This document shows positions 42,829-52,900 of a DNA stretch of 64,000 nucleotides, piece by piece. The stretch is from assembly GCA_044226785.1 (NCBI GenBank), contig JBGAGK010000002.1:1-64000 (forward strand), in the 5' to 3' direction. The position numbers and the translations under genes were made by a program. The first letter of the stretch is position 1; each line of letters begins with the position of its first letter. The stretch comes from TMP-86 sp039807285 (GTDB lineage Bacteria; Pseudomonadota; Gammaproteobacteria; Steroidobacterales; Steroidobacteraceae). A model generated the notes under the pieces. That model did no database searches. It had not been told where the DNA came from and saw only the letters and a program-made list of their open reading frames with translations.

Positions 42829-43521
42829 ATGAGCATCGGGCGAATACTGGTGGTCGAGGATGAAAGGCCGATCCGCGACATGATCTGCTTCACCCTGAAA
42901 CGAGCCGGGTACGAGGTCATCGAGGCGGGTGAATGCAGAACGGCGCGCACGCAGATTGCCGATGCGCGGCCGGATCTGATGCTGGTGGACTGGATGCTGC
43001 CGGACATGAGCGGCCTGGAACTGATCCGGTCCCTGCGGAAGCAGGCGGACAGCCAGGACATTCCCAGCATCCTGCTGACCGCACGCGCCGAGGAGAGCGA
43101 CAAGGTCGCGGGACTTCAGGGTGGTGCCGACGACTACATCACCAAGCCTTTCAGTTCGCGGGAACTGCTGGCGCGGATACAGGCGGTGCTTCGGCGCGTG
43201 AATCCGCAACAGGAGGAGGTGGTCGAGGTCATGGGTCTTCGTGTCGACGATGCCAGCCACCGGGTCAGCGCCGCCGGCAGGGAACTCGTCCTGGGGCCCA
43301 CGGAATACCGGTTGTTGCACTTCTTCATGACCCATCCGGAGCGGGTATTCTCGCGCAGCCAGTTGCTGGACCGGATCTGGAGCGCAAGCGCCGACATCGC
43401 GGATCGCACGGTCGATGTCCATATCCGCCGTCTGCGACGCGCCCTGGAACCCCACGGGCTCGAAGGCCTGGTGCAGACGGTGCATGGCCTGGGGTACCGG
43501 TTTTCTGGCGGCGCCGCGTAG
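42829..43521 (+). CDS. phoB: Phosphate regulon response regulator PhoB
   Basis: This 230-residue OmpR-class regulator activates phosphate-starvation genes by binding Pho boxes. The receiver domain has acidic VVEDE, phosphoacceptor D54 (LVDWMLPD) and KPFSSREL. The winged-helix effector domain spans about 130-228 (GPTEYRLLHFFMTHPERVFSR, TVDVHIRRLRRAL). ATG 42829 gives the canonical N-terminus; earlier in-frame ATGs overlap the Pho box region. The sensor gene phoR follows 10 nt downstream. Confidence 0.95.
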   Translation: MSIGRILVVEDERPIRDMICFTLKRAGYEVIEAGECRTARTQIADARPDLMLVDWMLPDMSGLELIRSLRKQADSQDIPSILLTARAEESDKVAGLQGGADDYITKPFSSRELLARIQAVLRRVNPQQEEVVEVMGLRVDDASHRVSAAGRELVLGPTEYRLLHFFMTHPERVFSRSQLLDRIWSASADIADRTVDVHIRRLRRALEPHGLEGLVQTVHGLGYRFSGGAA

Positions 43522-43531
43522 GGCCGCATTC

Positions 43532-44884
43532 ATGCCATCCATGTGGTCATTTGCCCTTGTGCGGCTGGCAGGCGTTCTGGGCCTTGCAGGCCTGCTCGGA
43601 CTGATGTTCGGCCAGCCGTGGTTCTGGCTCCTGGGCTTGACCTGTGCGTTTGCAGCCTGGCAGGTGATCGATCTGTACCGACTGGATCACTGGCTCAATA
43701 CGCGCCCCAAGACCGATCCGCCCGAGATGGGCGGAGTGTGGGGAAACGTGGTGGCACAGATCGTCCGCCTCAACCGGCGCAAGCGGTTCCACAAGCAGCG
43801 TGTCCTGCTGCTGCTGCGCAAGTTGCGCCGATCCACGGCGGCACTTCCCGACGGTGTGATCATCCTGAGCCAGCAACGGGAAATCGTCTGGTTCAACCCG
43901 CCGGCGGGGCGCCTGCTGGGTCTGCGGCACAGACAGGACATCGGGCTGCGCATCGACAACCTGATCCGCAATCCGGAATTCGTGCGGTATCTGCACGACG
44001 ACCGCTTCCCCGGTCCGCTGGTCATCAGACCGCCCGGATCGGCTGAAAGCTTCCTGTCCCTTCAGACGGTGCCTCACGGAGAGGGGCAGATCCTGTTGCT
44101 GGTACGCGATGTCACGCATCAGCGCCAGATCGAAGCGATGCGCAAGGATTTCGTGGCCAACGCCTCGCACGAACTGCGCACGCCACTGACGGTGATCAGC
44201 GGATACCTGGACGCCCTGGGGGACGATCCGGACATCGATGCAGCCTGGTCGGACCCGATCCGGGACATGCGCTCGCAGGCGCAGCGCATGAACCTGATCA
44301 TCGGCGATCTGCTCGAGCTGTCGCGTCTGGAGTCCACCGACGGAGAAGCGGTGCGCGATCCGGTGGACGTGTGCCAGCTGCTGCGGGGCCTGTATCGCGA
44401 TGCGCTGAATCGCAGCGAACGCCCCTGCGATGTGCGCCTGACACTTGGAACCGCTGATGGTCTGTATGGTTCTGGACGGGACCTGGAATCGATCTTCGGG
44501 AACCTGCTGAGCAACGCACTCAAGTACACACCGGCGACGGGATCCGTCGCCATGCGATGGTGGAGTGATGCGGATGGCGCTTACCTGTGCGTCGAGGATA
44601 CCGGGATCGGCATACCCGAAGAGCATCTGCCGCGCATCACCGAGCGCTTCTACCGGGTCGACCCCGGCCGCTCGCGTGAACAGGGCGGTTCCGGGCTGGG
44701 GCTGGCCATCGTCAAACATGCGCTGCAATTGCATGGCGGGCAGCTCGAAGTCAGAAGCACCGAAGGCCGGGGAAGTTCATTCACCTGCCAGTTTCCGGCG
44801 GGCCGGGTCCTGCGCACGGCGGATTCCTCTGCTGCCCCTGCGGGAGCGGATCCAGCGGGCCTGGCGCAGGCTTCGCCGGGTTGA
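43532..44884 (+). CDS. phoR: Phosphate regulon sensor kinase PhoR
   Basis: This 450-residue membrane kinase acts on PhoB. Two N-terminal membrane helices (about 7-25 and 30-48) enclose almost no periplasmic loop, as usual for PhoR. A charged linker, a PAS domain (about 95-195), the H-box with His213 (SHELRTPLTVISGYLDAL as key block) and an HATPase domain follow (N-box LLSNALKY, DTGIGIP, GSGLGLAI). ATG 43532 is preferred, with ATG 43541 possible. The signal is expected to come through PhoU and the Pst transporter rather than a periplasmic ligand. Confidence 0.94.
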   Translation: MPSMWSFALVRLAGVLGLAGLLGLMFGQPWFWLLGLTCAFAAWQVIDLYRLDHWLNTRPKTDPPEMGGVWGNVVAQIVRLNRRKRFHKQRVLLLLRKLRRSTAALPDGVIILSQQREIVWFNPPAGRLLGLRHRQDIGLRIDNLIRNPEFVRYLHDDRFPGPLVIRPPGSAESFLSLQTVPHGEGQILLLVRDVTHQRQIEAMRKDFVANASHELRTPLTVISGYLDALGDDPDIDAAWSDPIRDMRSQAQRMNLIIGDLLELSRLESTDGEAVRDPVDVCQLLRGLYRDALNRSERPCDVRLTLGTADGLYGSGRDLESIFGNLLSNALKYTPATGSVAMRWWSDADGAYLCVEDTGIGIPEEHLPRITERFYRVDPGRSREQGGSGLGLAIVKHALQLHGGQLEVRSTEGRGSSFTCQFPAGRVLRTADSSAAPAGADPAGLAQASPG

Positions 44885-44917
44885 CGCGCGTCCGGAAGGC
44901 ATGTAAACGAGAGGCGT

Positions 44918-45649
44918 ATGGAAACTGCTGACCTTGCACATCACATCTCGCGCCGCTTCAACGAGGACCTGGAAAGGGTTCGCAGCCAGGTGCTGCAGAT
45001 GGGCGGATTCGTCGAGCAGCAACTGCAGCTGGCGATCAATGCCCTGGTGGAGGGCGACGGGCGCCTGGGCGAATCGGTGGCCACCGATGATTACAAGGTC
45101 AACGGCATGGAGGTGTCCATCGACGAGGAGTGCAGCCGCATCCTGGCCACGCGTTCGCCGGCCGCCGGCGATCTGCGCCTGATCGTGGCCACCATCAAGA
45201 CCATCACGGATCTGGAGCGCGTCGGTGATGAAGCCGAGAAGATCGGCCTGATCGCCTCACGGCTCGCCAGCATGGAGCGCCCGGCTGACAAGTACCGTGC
45301 CGTGAAGCACATCGGCCGCCTGGTCGGGCAGATGCTGCATGATGCGCTGGATGCGTTCGCGCGCATGGATGCCCAGGCGGCCCTGCGTACGGTGCGCGAC
45401 GACAAGGCAGTGGATGAAGAATACGAATCCATCCAGCGGCAGTGCATGACATTCATGATGGAAGACCCGCGCAGCATCACGCGGGTCATCGAGATCATGT
45501 GGGTGGTGAGGGCCATGGAGCGCATCGGGGATCATGCCAAGAACATCTGCGAGTACATCATCTACATGGTGCACGGAACCGACGTGCGCCATACATCACT
45601 CGACGATGTCGCGCGGCAGCTCGCCTCGGCACAGGCCGGGCTCCGTTGA
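44918..45649 (+). CDS. phoU: Phosphate signalling protein PhoU
   Basis: PhoU links the Pst transporter to PhoR and keeps the regulon off when phosphate is plentiful. The 243-residue, all-helical protein has two PhoU repeats with metal-binding acidic clusters (ATIKTITDLERVGDEAEKI and VRAMERIGDHAKNI). It lies 33 nt after phoR, not after pstB as in E. coli. DsbB follows 11 nt downstream, which may be read from the same transcript. Confidence 0.95.
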   Translation: METADLAHHISRRFNEDLERVRSQVLQMGGFVEQQLQLAINALVEGDGRLGESVATDDYKVNGMEVSIDEECSRILATRSPAAGDLRLIVATIKTITDLERVGDEAEKIGLIASRLASMERPADKYRAVKHIGRLVGQMLHDALDAFARMDAQAALRTVRDDKAVDEEYESIQRQCMTFMMEDPRSITRVIEIMWVVRAMERIGDHAKNICEYIIYMVHGTDVRHTSLDDVARQLASAQAGLR

Positions 45650-45660
45650 GCGGCCTGCCG

Positions 45661-46182
45661 ATGCCCACGGTGCTGTCCACGATGTCGGCGCGCGTCGCCA
45701 ACCTGATCGGGGTCGCAGCCTGCGCGTTGCTCCTGGGGTACGCCTGGTATTCGCAGGTGGCGCTGCACCTTGAACCCTGTCCGCTGTGCATTTTCCAGCG
45801 GATTGGCGTGTTCTTCCTCGGACTGGTGTTCCTGGCCGCCGCCCTGCACGATCCGCGCGGGTGGGGCCGCCGCCTGTATGCGGCACTGCTGTTCCTGGCC
45901 GCTGCCGTGACTGCGGGTGTGGCCGTGCGGCACCTGTACATCCAGAGCCTGCCGCCCGGTTCGGTGCCGGCCTGCGGCGCTTCGCTCAAATTCATGATGA
46001 AGGTTCTTCCCCTGTCGGATGTGATCTCCCGGGTGCTCAATGGCTCGGGTGAATGCGCGAAGATCACCTGGCGTTTCCTCGGACTGTCGATGCCGGCCTG
46101 GGTGCTGATCGCGATGGTGGCTCTGGGTGGCTACGGATCGTGGGTCAATCTGGGGCGCCGCCGCCCGGTGATCGCCTCCTGA
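45661..46182 (+). CDS. dsbB: Disulfide bond formation protein DsbB
   Basis: This inner-membrane quinone reductase reoxidises DsbA. The protein has 173 residues and four transmembrane helices. The first periplasmic Cys pair lies in EPCPLC and the second pair in PACGASL and GECAK. ATG 45661 is used; ATG 45682 also fits. The dapE start overlaps its stop by one base (TGATG). Confidence 0.93.
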   Translation: MPTVLSTMSARVANLIGVAACALLLGYAWYSQVALHLEPCPLCIFQRIGVFFLGLVFLAAALHDPRGWGRRLYAALLFLAAAVTAGVAVRHLYIQSLPPGSVPACGASLKFMMKVLPLSDVISRVLNGSGECAKITWRFLGLSMPAWVLIAMVALGGYGSWVNLGRRRPVIAS

Positions 46183-47309
46183 TGTCCGCGACCCTCGATC
46201 TGTGCCGTCAATTGATTTCGCGCCCCTCGGTCAGCCCCGAGGACGGCGGCTGCCAGCAGTTGATGGCCGATCGTCTGCGTGCCATCGGGTTCCAGGTGGA
46301 GTCGATGCCATTCGGGCCGGTGGAGAACTTCTGGGCGACGCACGGGAGCGGTGCACCGGTGTTCTGCTTTGCCGGTCACACGGATGTGGTGCCCGCGGGC
46401 CCTGTGGAAGAATGGCACGGGGATCCGTTCGTGCCGGTGATCCGTGAGGGATTTCTTTATGGCCGCGGCGCCGCCGACATGAAAAGTGGCCTTGCGGCAA
46501 TGGTCACCGCGTGCGAGCAGTACCTGGGCGCAAGGCCCGATCATCCGGGGACGCTCGCGTTCCTGATCACCAGCGACGAGGAAGGCCCTTCGGTGGATGG
46601 CACGCGCCGTGTGGTCGAGGAATTGCGGGCGCGCGGCCAGACCATCGACTGGTGTCTGGTCGGCGAGCCGTCGAGCGAGCATGAGCTGGGTGACACCATC
46701 AAGATCGGCCGCCGCGGGAGCCTCTCCGGGCGCCTGACCGTGCACGGCGTCCAGGGTCACATTGCCTATCCGCAGCTGGCGAGCAATCCGGTGCATGCAC
46801 TGGCGCCGGCGCTGGCCGAACTGGTGTCGCGGCAGTGGGATTCCGGCAACGCGCACTTCCAGCCCACCAGCTTTCAGGTCTCGAACCTGAATGCCGGCAC
46901 GGGCGCGCCCAATGTGATTCCCGGCGAACTGAAGGCGCGCTTCAATCTGCGCTTTTCCACCGAGCAGACGGTCCAGAGCCTGCAGGCAACCGTGGAGGAG
47001 ATCCTGCGGCGGCACGAGGTACCCTTCAGCCTGGACTGGTTCATCTCCGGCCTGCCGTTTCTCACCCGGCCCGGGGTGCTCTCCGAGGCAGCCTGCGAGG
47101 CCGTGCAGGCCACGCTCGCACGCCGGCCGAAGCTTTCCACCACGGGCGGGACATCGGACGGGCGGTTCATCGCGCCCATGGGAGCGCAGGTCGTGGAACT
47201 GGGCGTGGTGAACGCCACCATCCACAAGGTCGATGAATGCGTGCGTGTCGAGGATATCGACCAGCTGCACCGGATATATCTGGAAGTCCTCGGCCGGCTT
47301 CTGGGCTGA
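46182..47309 (+). CDS. dapE: Succinyl-diaminopimelate desuccinylase
   Basis: This dinuclear zinc M20 hydrolase acts in the succinylase branch of lysine and peptidoglycan precursor synthesis. It has 375 residues, as in E. coli. Metal ligands fall in FAGHTDVVP, GRGAADMKSG, SDEEGPS, VGEPSS and the C-terminal TIHKVDE. The rest of the succinylase branch (dapC, dapD) is at 61.2-63.2 kb of the same window on the opposite strand. Confidence 0.95.
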   Translation: MSATLDLCRQLISRPSVSPEDGGCQQLMADRLRAIGFQVESMPFGPVENFWATHGSGAPVFCFAGHTDVVPAGPVEEWHGDPFVPVIREGFLYGRGAADMKSGLAAMVTACEQYLGARPDHPGTLAFLITSDEEGPSVDGTRRVVEELRARGQTIDWCLVGEPSSEHELGDTIKIGRRGSLSGRLTVHGVQGHIAYPQLASNPVHALAPALAELVSRQWDSGNAHFQPTSFQVSNLNAGTGAPNVIPGELKARFNLRFSTEQTVQSLQATVEEILRRHEVPFSLDWFISGLPFLTRPGVLSEAACEAVQATLARRPKLSTTGGTSDGRFIAPMGAQVVELGVVNATIHKVDECVRVEDIDQLHRIYLEVLGRLLG

Positions 47310-47318
47310 GCTCGCCGA

Positions 47319-48734
47319 TCAGATGGCGCGCCGCTCCCAGCCGCCGCCGATCGCCTCGATCAGGCGCACGCTGGCGACGAGTCGCCGGACCTGGACGGCT
47401 TCGGCCGTGAGCCGGGTCTGCAGCGCGGCGGTCTGCGCAGTGGCAACCTCCAGGTACCCGGAAGCTCCCATCTGGTAGAGGGCCGATGCCAGATCCTGCG
47501 CGCGCTGGCTCGCGGTGACAGCCCTTGCCTTTGCATCCGATTCGGACGCGAGGCCGTTCAGCAGTGCCAGATTGTCCTCCACGTCGGCAAACGCATTGAG
47601 CACGCGGGTTCGATAGTCGGCCACGGTTTCACGGTACCTGGCCCTGGCCAGGGCGACCCCGGCGCGCCGGCGTCCCGCATCGAACATATCCAGGACGGCC
47701 TGCGGCCCGATGGACCAGAACGCATTGGGTGATGCGATCAGGTCCGGCGTTCCGGTGTTCTGGAAGCCCGCCAGCGCACCCAGGGAGATGTCCGGGAAGA
47801 AGGCGGCACGTGCGATACCGATGCGTGCGTTGGCCGCAGCCACCCTGCGCTCGGCCGCTGCGATGTCGGGGCGGCGCTGCAGCAGGGTCGAGGCAATGCC
47901 GACAGGTACGTTCGGCACCTTGAGCGGCCGGGCCTGCTCCTTCAGCGTGAATGTGGATGCGGGCTCGCCCACCAGCACGGCGATGGCATGTTCGACCAGC
48001 TTGCGTGCCACCTGCACATCGTCGAGCTGACTCTTCGCATTCTCGAGCTGGGTCCGGGCCTGTTCCACGTCCAGTCCCGAGGCGATGCCCTGCGAATGCC
48101 GCGCGTCGGTGATCTGGAGCGAGCGGGCGTACACCTGGATCGTGTCGGTCAGCAGCAGGGTCTGCGTGTCGAATCCCCGCAGTTCGAAATAGGCGCAGGC
48201 GAGGCGCGATTGCAGGCTGAGGCGGATCGCCGCCAGGTCTGCCGCGCGCGCCTGGGACAGGTATCGCCCTGCCGCCACGGTGTTGCGGATACGGCCCCAC
48301 AGGTCGAATTCATAGTCGACACCGGCGCCGACGCTCCGGTCATCATAGACATCCGGCTGGTTCGAGCCGCGAAGCGGCCTTTCGTCGGACTGGCGATTGC
48401 GGGTTGCATGGGCGTTGCCGGTGAGGGTGGGCAGCAGCTCCGCGCGCACTTCGTCCAGGTAGGCGCGTGACTGGTCGTATCGAGCCAATGCCGCCGCCAG
48501 GGACGTGTTCTGCGATCCCAGCTTCTGCTCCAGATCATCCAGGACGGGTTCCGAATACACCTGCCACCAGTTGCCCTGCGGCAGTTCATCCGCGGGCGTG
48601 GCCCGGGACCATGCGCCTGCCTCCTTGAACCCGGCTGGCGAGGGCATCGCGGGGGGCTCGTAATGCGGAGCCAGCGAGCAGCCGGTCAGCCAGAGCAGGG
48701 CGCCCAGCAATCCCGTGCGTGCATCAACTCCCAT
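47319..48734 (-). CDS. Outer-membrane efflux lipoprotein, NodT family
   Basis: This 471-residue TolC-like channel of a tripartite RND pump has a lipoprotein signal (LLGALLWLTGC) and two outer-membrane-efflux (OEP) repeats with long coiled coils. ATG 48734 overlaps the end of the membrane-fusion gene by 11 nt. It is last in the lipoprotein-RND-MFP-NodT operon. It ends 9 nt from the convergent dapE gene. Confidence 0.9.
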   Translation of the reverse strand: MGVDARTGLLGALLWLTGCSLAPHYEPPAMPSPAGFKEAGAWSRATPADELPQGNWWQVYSEPVLDDLEQKLGSQNTSLAAALARYDQSRAYLDEVRAELLPTLTGNAHATRNRQSDERPLRGSNQPDVYDDRSVGAGVDYEFDLWGRIRNTVAAGRYLSQARAADLAAIRLSLQSRLACAYFELRGFDTQTLLLTDTIQVYARSLQITDARHSQGIASGLDVEQARTQLENAKSQLDDVQVARKLVEHAIAVLVGEPASTFTLKEQARPLKVPNVPVGIASTLLQRRPDIAAAERRVAAANARIGIARAAFFPDISLGALAGFQNTGTPDLIASPNAFWSIGPQAVLDMFDAGRRRAGVALARARYRETVADYRTRVLNAFADVEDNLALLNGLASESDAKARAVTASQRAQDLASALYQMGASGYLEVATAQTAALQTRLTAEAVQVRRLVASVRLIEAIGGGWERRAI

Positions 48735-49932
48735 GGATGGTCCCGGCGTCCGCCACGCGCACGGGGTCACCCTCGAGGATGGAATCGGGCGGATCATTCA
48801 CGATCCGCTCGCCGGCCGTGAGGCCCGAAGCCAGCTCGACCCGGGCACCCAGATCACGCTGGATCTGCACGGGCTTCAGGGCGATGTGGTTCTGCGCAGT
48901 CAGGGTGGCCACCTGCAAGCCCTGCGCGCGGAAGATCAACGCGCTGGCGGGGATGCTCAGCGCATGGTCGCTGCGCGCAAGGTTCAGGGTCACCTGGGCG
49001 TAGTCGCCGGCCTTCAGGGCCCCATTGCGGTTGTCGACCTCCAGTTCCACCAGCAGGGTGCCGGACTGTGCATTGATGGCGTCCGAAGTCGAGGCGAGGG
49101 TGGCTGCGAATTTCCGGTCTGGATGCTCCGGCACGGCGAGCGTGCAGTGGATGCCGGGTCCGATCCGGGAGGAATAGGCCTGTGGCACCTGGACATACAA
49201 TCGGAGCCGCCCGACCTCCGAGACCGTGAACAGCGGCGCGCCGTTTGCAACCGAGCCGCTGACCAGTGCTCCGACATCGACACTGCGTGCCGTGACGATG
49301 CCATCGAACGGAGCTACCAGCCGACTGAACTGCTTGAGGGCCTTGAGCCGGTCCAGGTCGGCCTGGGCGGCCTTCATCTGGCTGGTTTTCGCGGCGACAT
49401 CTTCGGTACGTTCCTGGGCTGCCTGCTGCGAGACCGCATCCAGCGGCAGCAGCGCATTCCAGCGCTGTGCGGTGATCTGCGACAGGGTCCGGGCGGAACG
49501 CGCCAGATCGAGCCTGGCCTGTGCCTGCGCCAGTTGCTGGTCGAGTTCGGGCGTATCGATTTCGGCCAGCAACTCGCCCTTGCGCACATGCGAGCCGATG
49601 TCGTGATACCAGCCTTTCACATATCCGGGGACGCGCGAATACATCTGCGCGTCGTAGTAGGAGCGCAGTGTGCCGGGCAGCACGAGGGAAGGCGCCGTAT
49701 CGACAGGTGAGGGCGTGAGCACGCTGACCGTGGGTATCTGGCTGTCCAGGGTCCAGGTCTTCACTTCCCGGCTTCTGGCGAACCGGACTGCGCTGCCGGC
49801 AAGCACGATCACGGCAAGGATCATCGCGGACAGCAGCCCGCCCCGTCTGAGGCCGCGGTGCAATTTCCTGCGATCCTGCGTGCTGTGGATCCGGCCGGGT
49901 TGTTCATGCGAGGCAGGGATTGGATCGTTCAT
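48724..49932 (-). CDS. RND efflux membrane-fusion (periplasmic adaptor) protein
   Basis: This 402-residue adaptor has a single N-terminal membrane anchor (LLSAMILAVIVLAGSAV), barrel-sandwich hybrid (lipoyl-like) halves and an alpha-helical hairpin (LDQQLAQAQARLDLARSART region). A beta-barrel and membrane-proximal domain follow (APFDGIVTARSVDVGALV, VPQAYSSRI). It bridges the RND pump and the NodT channel. It starts 5 nt after the RND stop codon. An HlyD/AcrA-type role is secure; the substrates are not evident. Confidence 0.9.
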   Translation of the reverse strand: MNDPIPASHEQPGRIHSTQDRRKLHRGLRRGGLLSAMILAVIVLAGSAVRFARSREVKTWTLDSQIPTVSVLTPSPVDTAPSLVLPGTLRSYYDAQMYSRVPGYVKGWYHDIGSHVRKGELLAEIDTPELDQQLAQAQARLDLARSARTLSQITAQRWNALLPLDAVSQQAAQERTEDVAAKTSQMKAAQADLDRLKALKQFSRLVAPFDGIVTARSVDVGALVSGSVANGAPLFTVSEVGRLRLYVQVPQAYSSRIGPGIHCTLAVPEHPDRKFAATLASTSDAINAQSGTLLVELEVDNRNGALKAGDYAQVTLNLARSDHALSIPASALIFRAQGLQVATLTAQNHIALKPVQIQRDLGARVELASGLTAGERIVNDPPDSILEGDPVRVADAGTIHGS

Positions 49933-49937
49933 GGAGG

Positions 49938-52900
49938 TCACGTCGGGTCGTGGATCAGTCGGGATGGTTTCGGATGAGCGGTACGCGCACCGGTCCGCCG
50001 GGCATGCCAGGTATGCACGGCGCTGAACATGGCGGGTACCAGCAGCAGTGTGGCCAGCGTCGCAAACAGCAGGCCGCCGATCACCGCGCGTCCCAGAGGT
50101 GCGTTCTGCTCTCCGCCCTCGCCAAGGCCCAGGGCCATCGGGGCCATGCCGATGATCATCGCCAATGCAGTCATGATCACCGGGCGGAAGCGCGTCACGC
50201 CCGCTGACAGGGCGGCCGCCACGGGGCTCTGGCCGGCCGCGATCTGCTCGCGCGCGAAGCTGACCACCAGGATGCTGTTCGCGGTGGCGACGCCCATGCA
50301 CATGATGGCGCCGGTGAGGGCCGGAACGCTCAGCGTGGTCTGGGTGCCGAACAGCATCCAGGCGATCCCGGCCAGTGCGGCCGGCAAGGCCATGACGATC
50401 ACGAACGGATCGAGCCATGAATGGAAGTTGATCACGATGAGCAGGTAGATCAGCACGATGGCCACGGCCAGCCCCTGCAACAGTCCCGAGAACGCCTCGT
50501 CCATGGTGTCGGCCTGCCCCCGGAGGGCGACGCTCGAACCGGGAGGAATGTCCTTTGCGGCTTTCGCCATCACGGCGCGGATGCCGGCGCTGACCGCGCC
50601 AAGATCCCGGCCCTGGGTGGTTGCGTAGATGTCGTAGACGGGCTGGATGGCGTAGTGCGACACCACGGCATCGCCGCGGCTGCGGCTGATCGTGCCCAGG
50701 CCGCCGAGGATCTGCATGCTGTTCTGCCGCTGTCCGGTGATCGGGATGTTGGACAGGTCGGAAAGCGTCTCCAGATGGTATTGCGGCGTCTGCACCACCA
50801 CCGGGTAGGACACTCCATTGCGCGGGTTGAGCCAGAAGGTCGGTGCGACCTGGAAGCTCCCGGTCAGGTTCGCGACCAGGCTGTTGGTGACGTCCCGTTC
50901 GGTGACGCCGAGTTCCCCGGCGTGGGTCCTGTCGATGTCGATGTCGAATTGCGGATACCGGGAGGACTGCTGCAGGCGGACATCGACTGCGCCCGGGATG
51001 CGGCTGATCTGGCGCATGAGCTTCCTGGCATAGGCTTCATCGCCGGCGCGGTCCGGCCCCGAGACCTGGACATCGATCGGCGCGGGGGAGCCGAAATTCA
51101 GGATCTGGCTGACGATGTCGGCTGGCAGGAACGAGAAGACCGAACCCGGGAACGCCTTTGGCAGCAGCGTACGCAGATCCTTGACGTAGCCCGCCACGGG
51201 GCGGTGATCCCGGGTCAGGGTGATGAGGATGTCACCGTCCTCGGGACCGACGCCCCCGGTGTTCGAGTAGGCCCGGTTGGTGCCGCTCACCGGCAACCCG
51301 ATGTTGTCGACGATCGAGACCAGATCATCGCGCGCAATGGTGCGCCGGATCTGTGCCTCGATCCGGTCGAACAGCGCTGCGGTTTCCTCGATCCGGGTGC
51401 CGATCGGTGCGCGTACATGCAGGCTGATCTCGCCGGCATCGACGCTGGGAAAGAAATCCATCCCCAGGAACGGTACGAGGACGAATGAGGCGGCCACCAC
51501 GATGAAGAAGCCGGGAATGAACAGCCGACGCTTCTCGATCGCAAGTTCGAGGATCTGTGCATAGGTGCGATGGACCTGCCCGAAGCGGGCCGCGAACGCC
51601 CGTTGCAGGCGTACCGGCAGCATCGGCCGGGAGGCTGTTCCGTCGGGCATCAGACCATCCGGCTTCGCATGCGGACCGTGCGCCACCAGCAGGTAACTGG
51701 CGATGGTCGGCACCAGTGTGCGCGACAGGCAGAAGGACGCGATCATCGCGAACACCACGGCAGCCGCCATCGGTGCGAACAGATATCCGGAGATGCCGGG
51801 CAGGAAGAACATGGGCACGAATGAAATGCAGATGCACAGCAGGGAAACCAGAGCGGGGATGACGATCTGTTCAGCGCCGTCGAGGATGGCCTCGCGGATG
51901 GGTTTGCCGCGCTCCAGGTGCCAGTTGATGTTTTCCACGGTGACGGTGGCATCATCGACCAGGATGCCCACGGCCAGCGCCAGGCCTCCCAGGGTCATGA
52001 TGTTCAGGGTCTGACCTGTCACGTGCAGCATCGCAACCGAGCCCAGCACCGCCAGCGGTATGGAGATGGCAATGATCACGGTGGAGCGCCAGCTGCCGAG
52101 GAACAGCAGGATCATCAGGCTGGTGAGGGCGGCGGCGATCACGCCCTCGCGGATGACACCGGCTACCGACGCACGCACGAAGATGGACTGATCGGCGAGC
52201 GGCTGGATCTTCAGGGAGGAGGGCAGGGTCTGCGCGAGCCGGGGCAGGATTGAGCGCACACCATCCACGATGGCCAGCGTGGACGCCGAGCCACTCTTCA
52301 ACACACTCATCAGTACTGCACGCCGGCCATTGACGCGGACCAGGTTGCGCTGTGGCGGCGAGCCATCGTGAACGTAGGCGACATCGCGCATGCGAATGGG
52401 CGTGCCATCGACGATCCTGACCGGCAGGTCGTTCAGTTCATCGATGGCTTCGGGGGCGTTGTTGAGCTTGACGTTGTATTCGAAGCGGCCGATCTTCACG
52501 GTCCCGGCCGGAATGATCTGGGTCTGGTTCGCCAGCGCGCTTTCCACGTCATTGGCCGACAGCTTGTACAGCTGCAGGCGCTGCGGGTCGATGTCGATCT
52601 GGATCTGCCGCTCACGCCCGCCATAGGGGGAGGGTACGGCGGACCCTCTCACCACCGCGAGCGCGGGCCGGATGAAATTCTGCGCGAGGTCGAAGATCCG
52701 CTGCTCACCGAGGGATGCGCTGGACAGGGCCAGCTGGATGATGGGTACGGTGGCAGCGTTGTAGTTCAGGATCAGGGGCGGCGTGATGCCGGGCGGGAGC
52801 TGCTTGAGCACGGTCTGCGACATGGAGGTGACCTGCGCCGTCGCAGTCCGGATGTCCACGCCTTCGTGAAAGTAGATCTTGACGATGCCGATGCCCGGCA

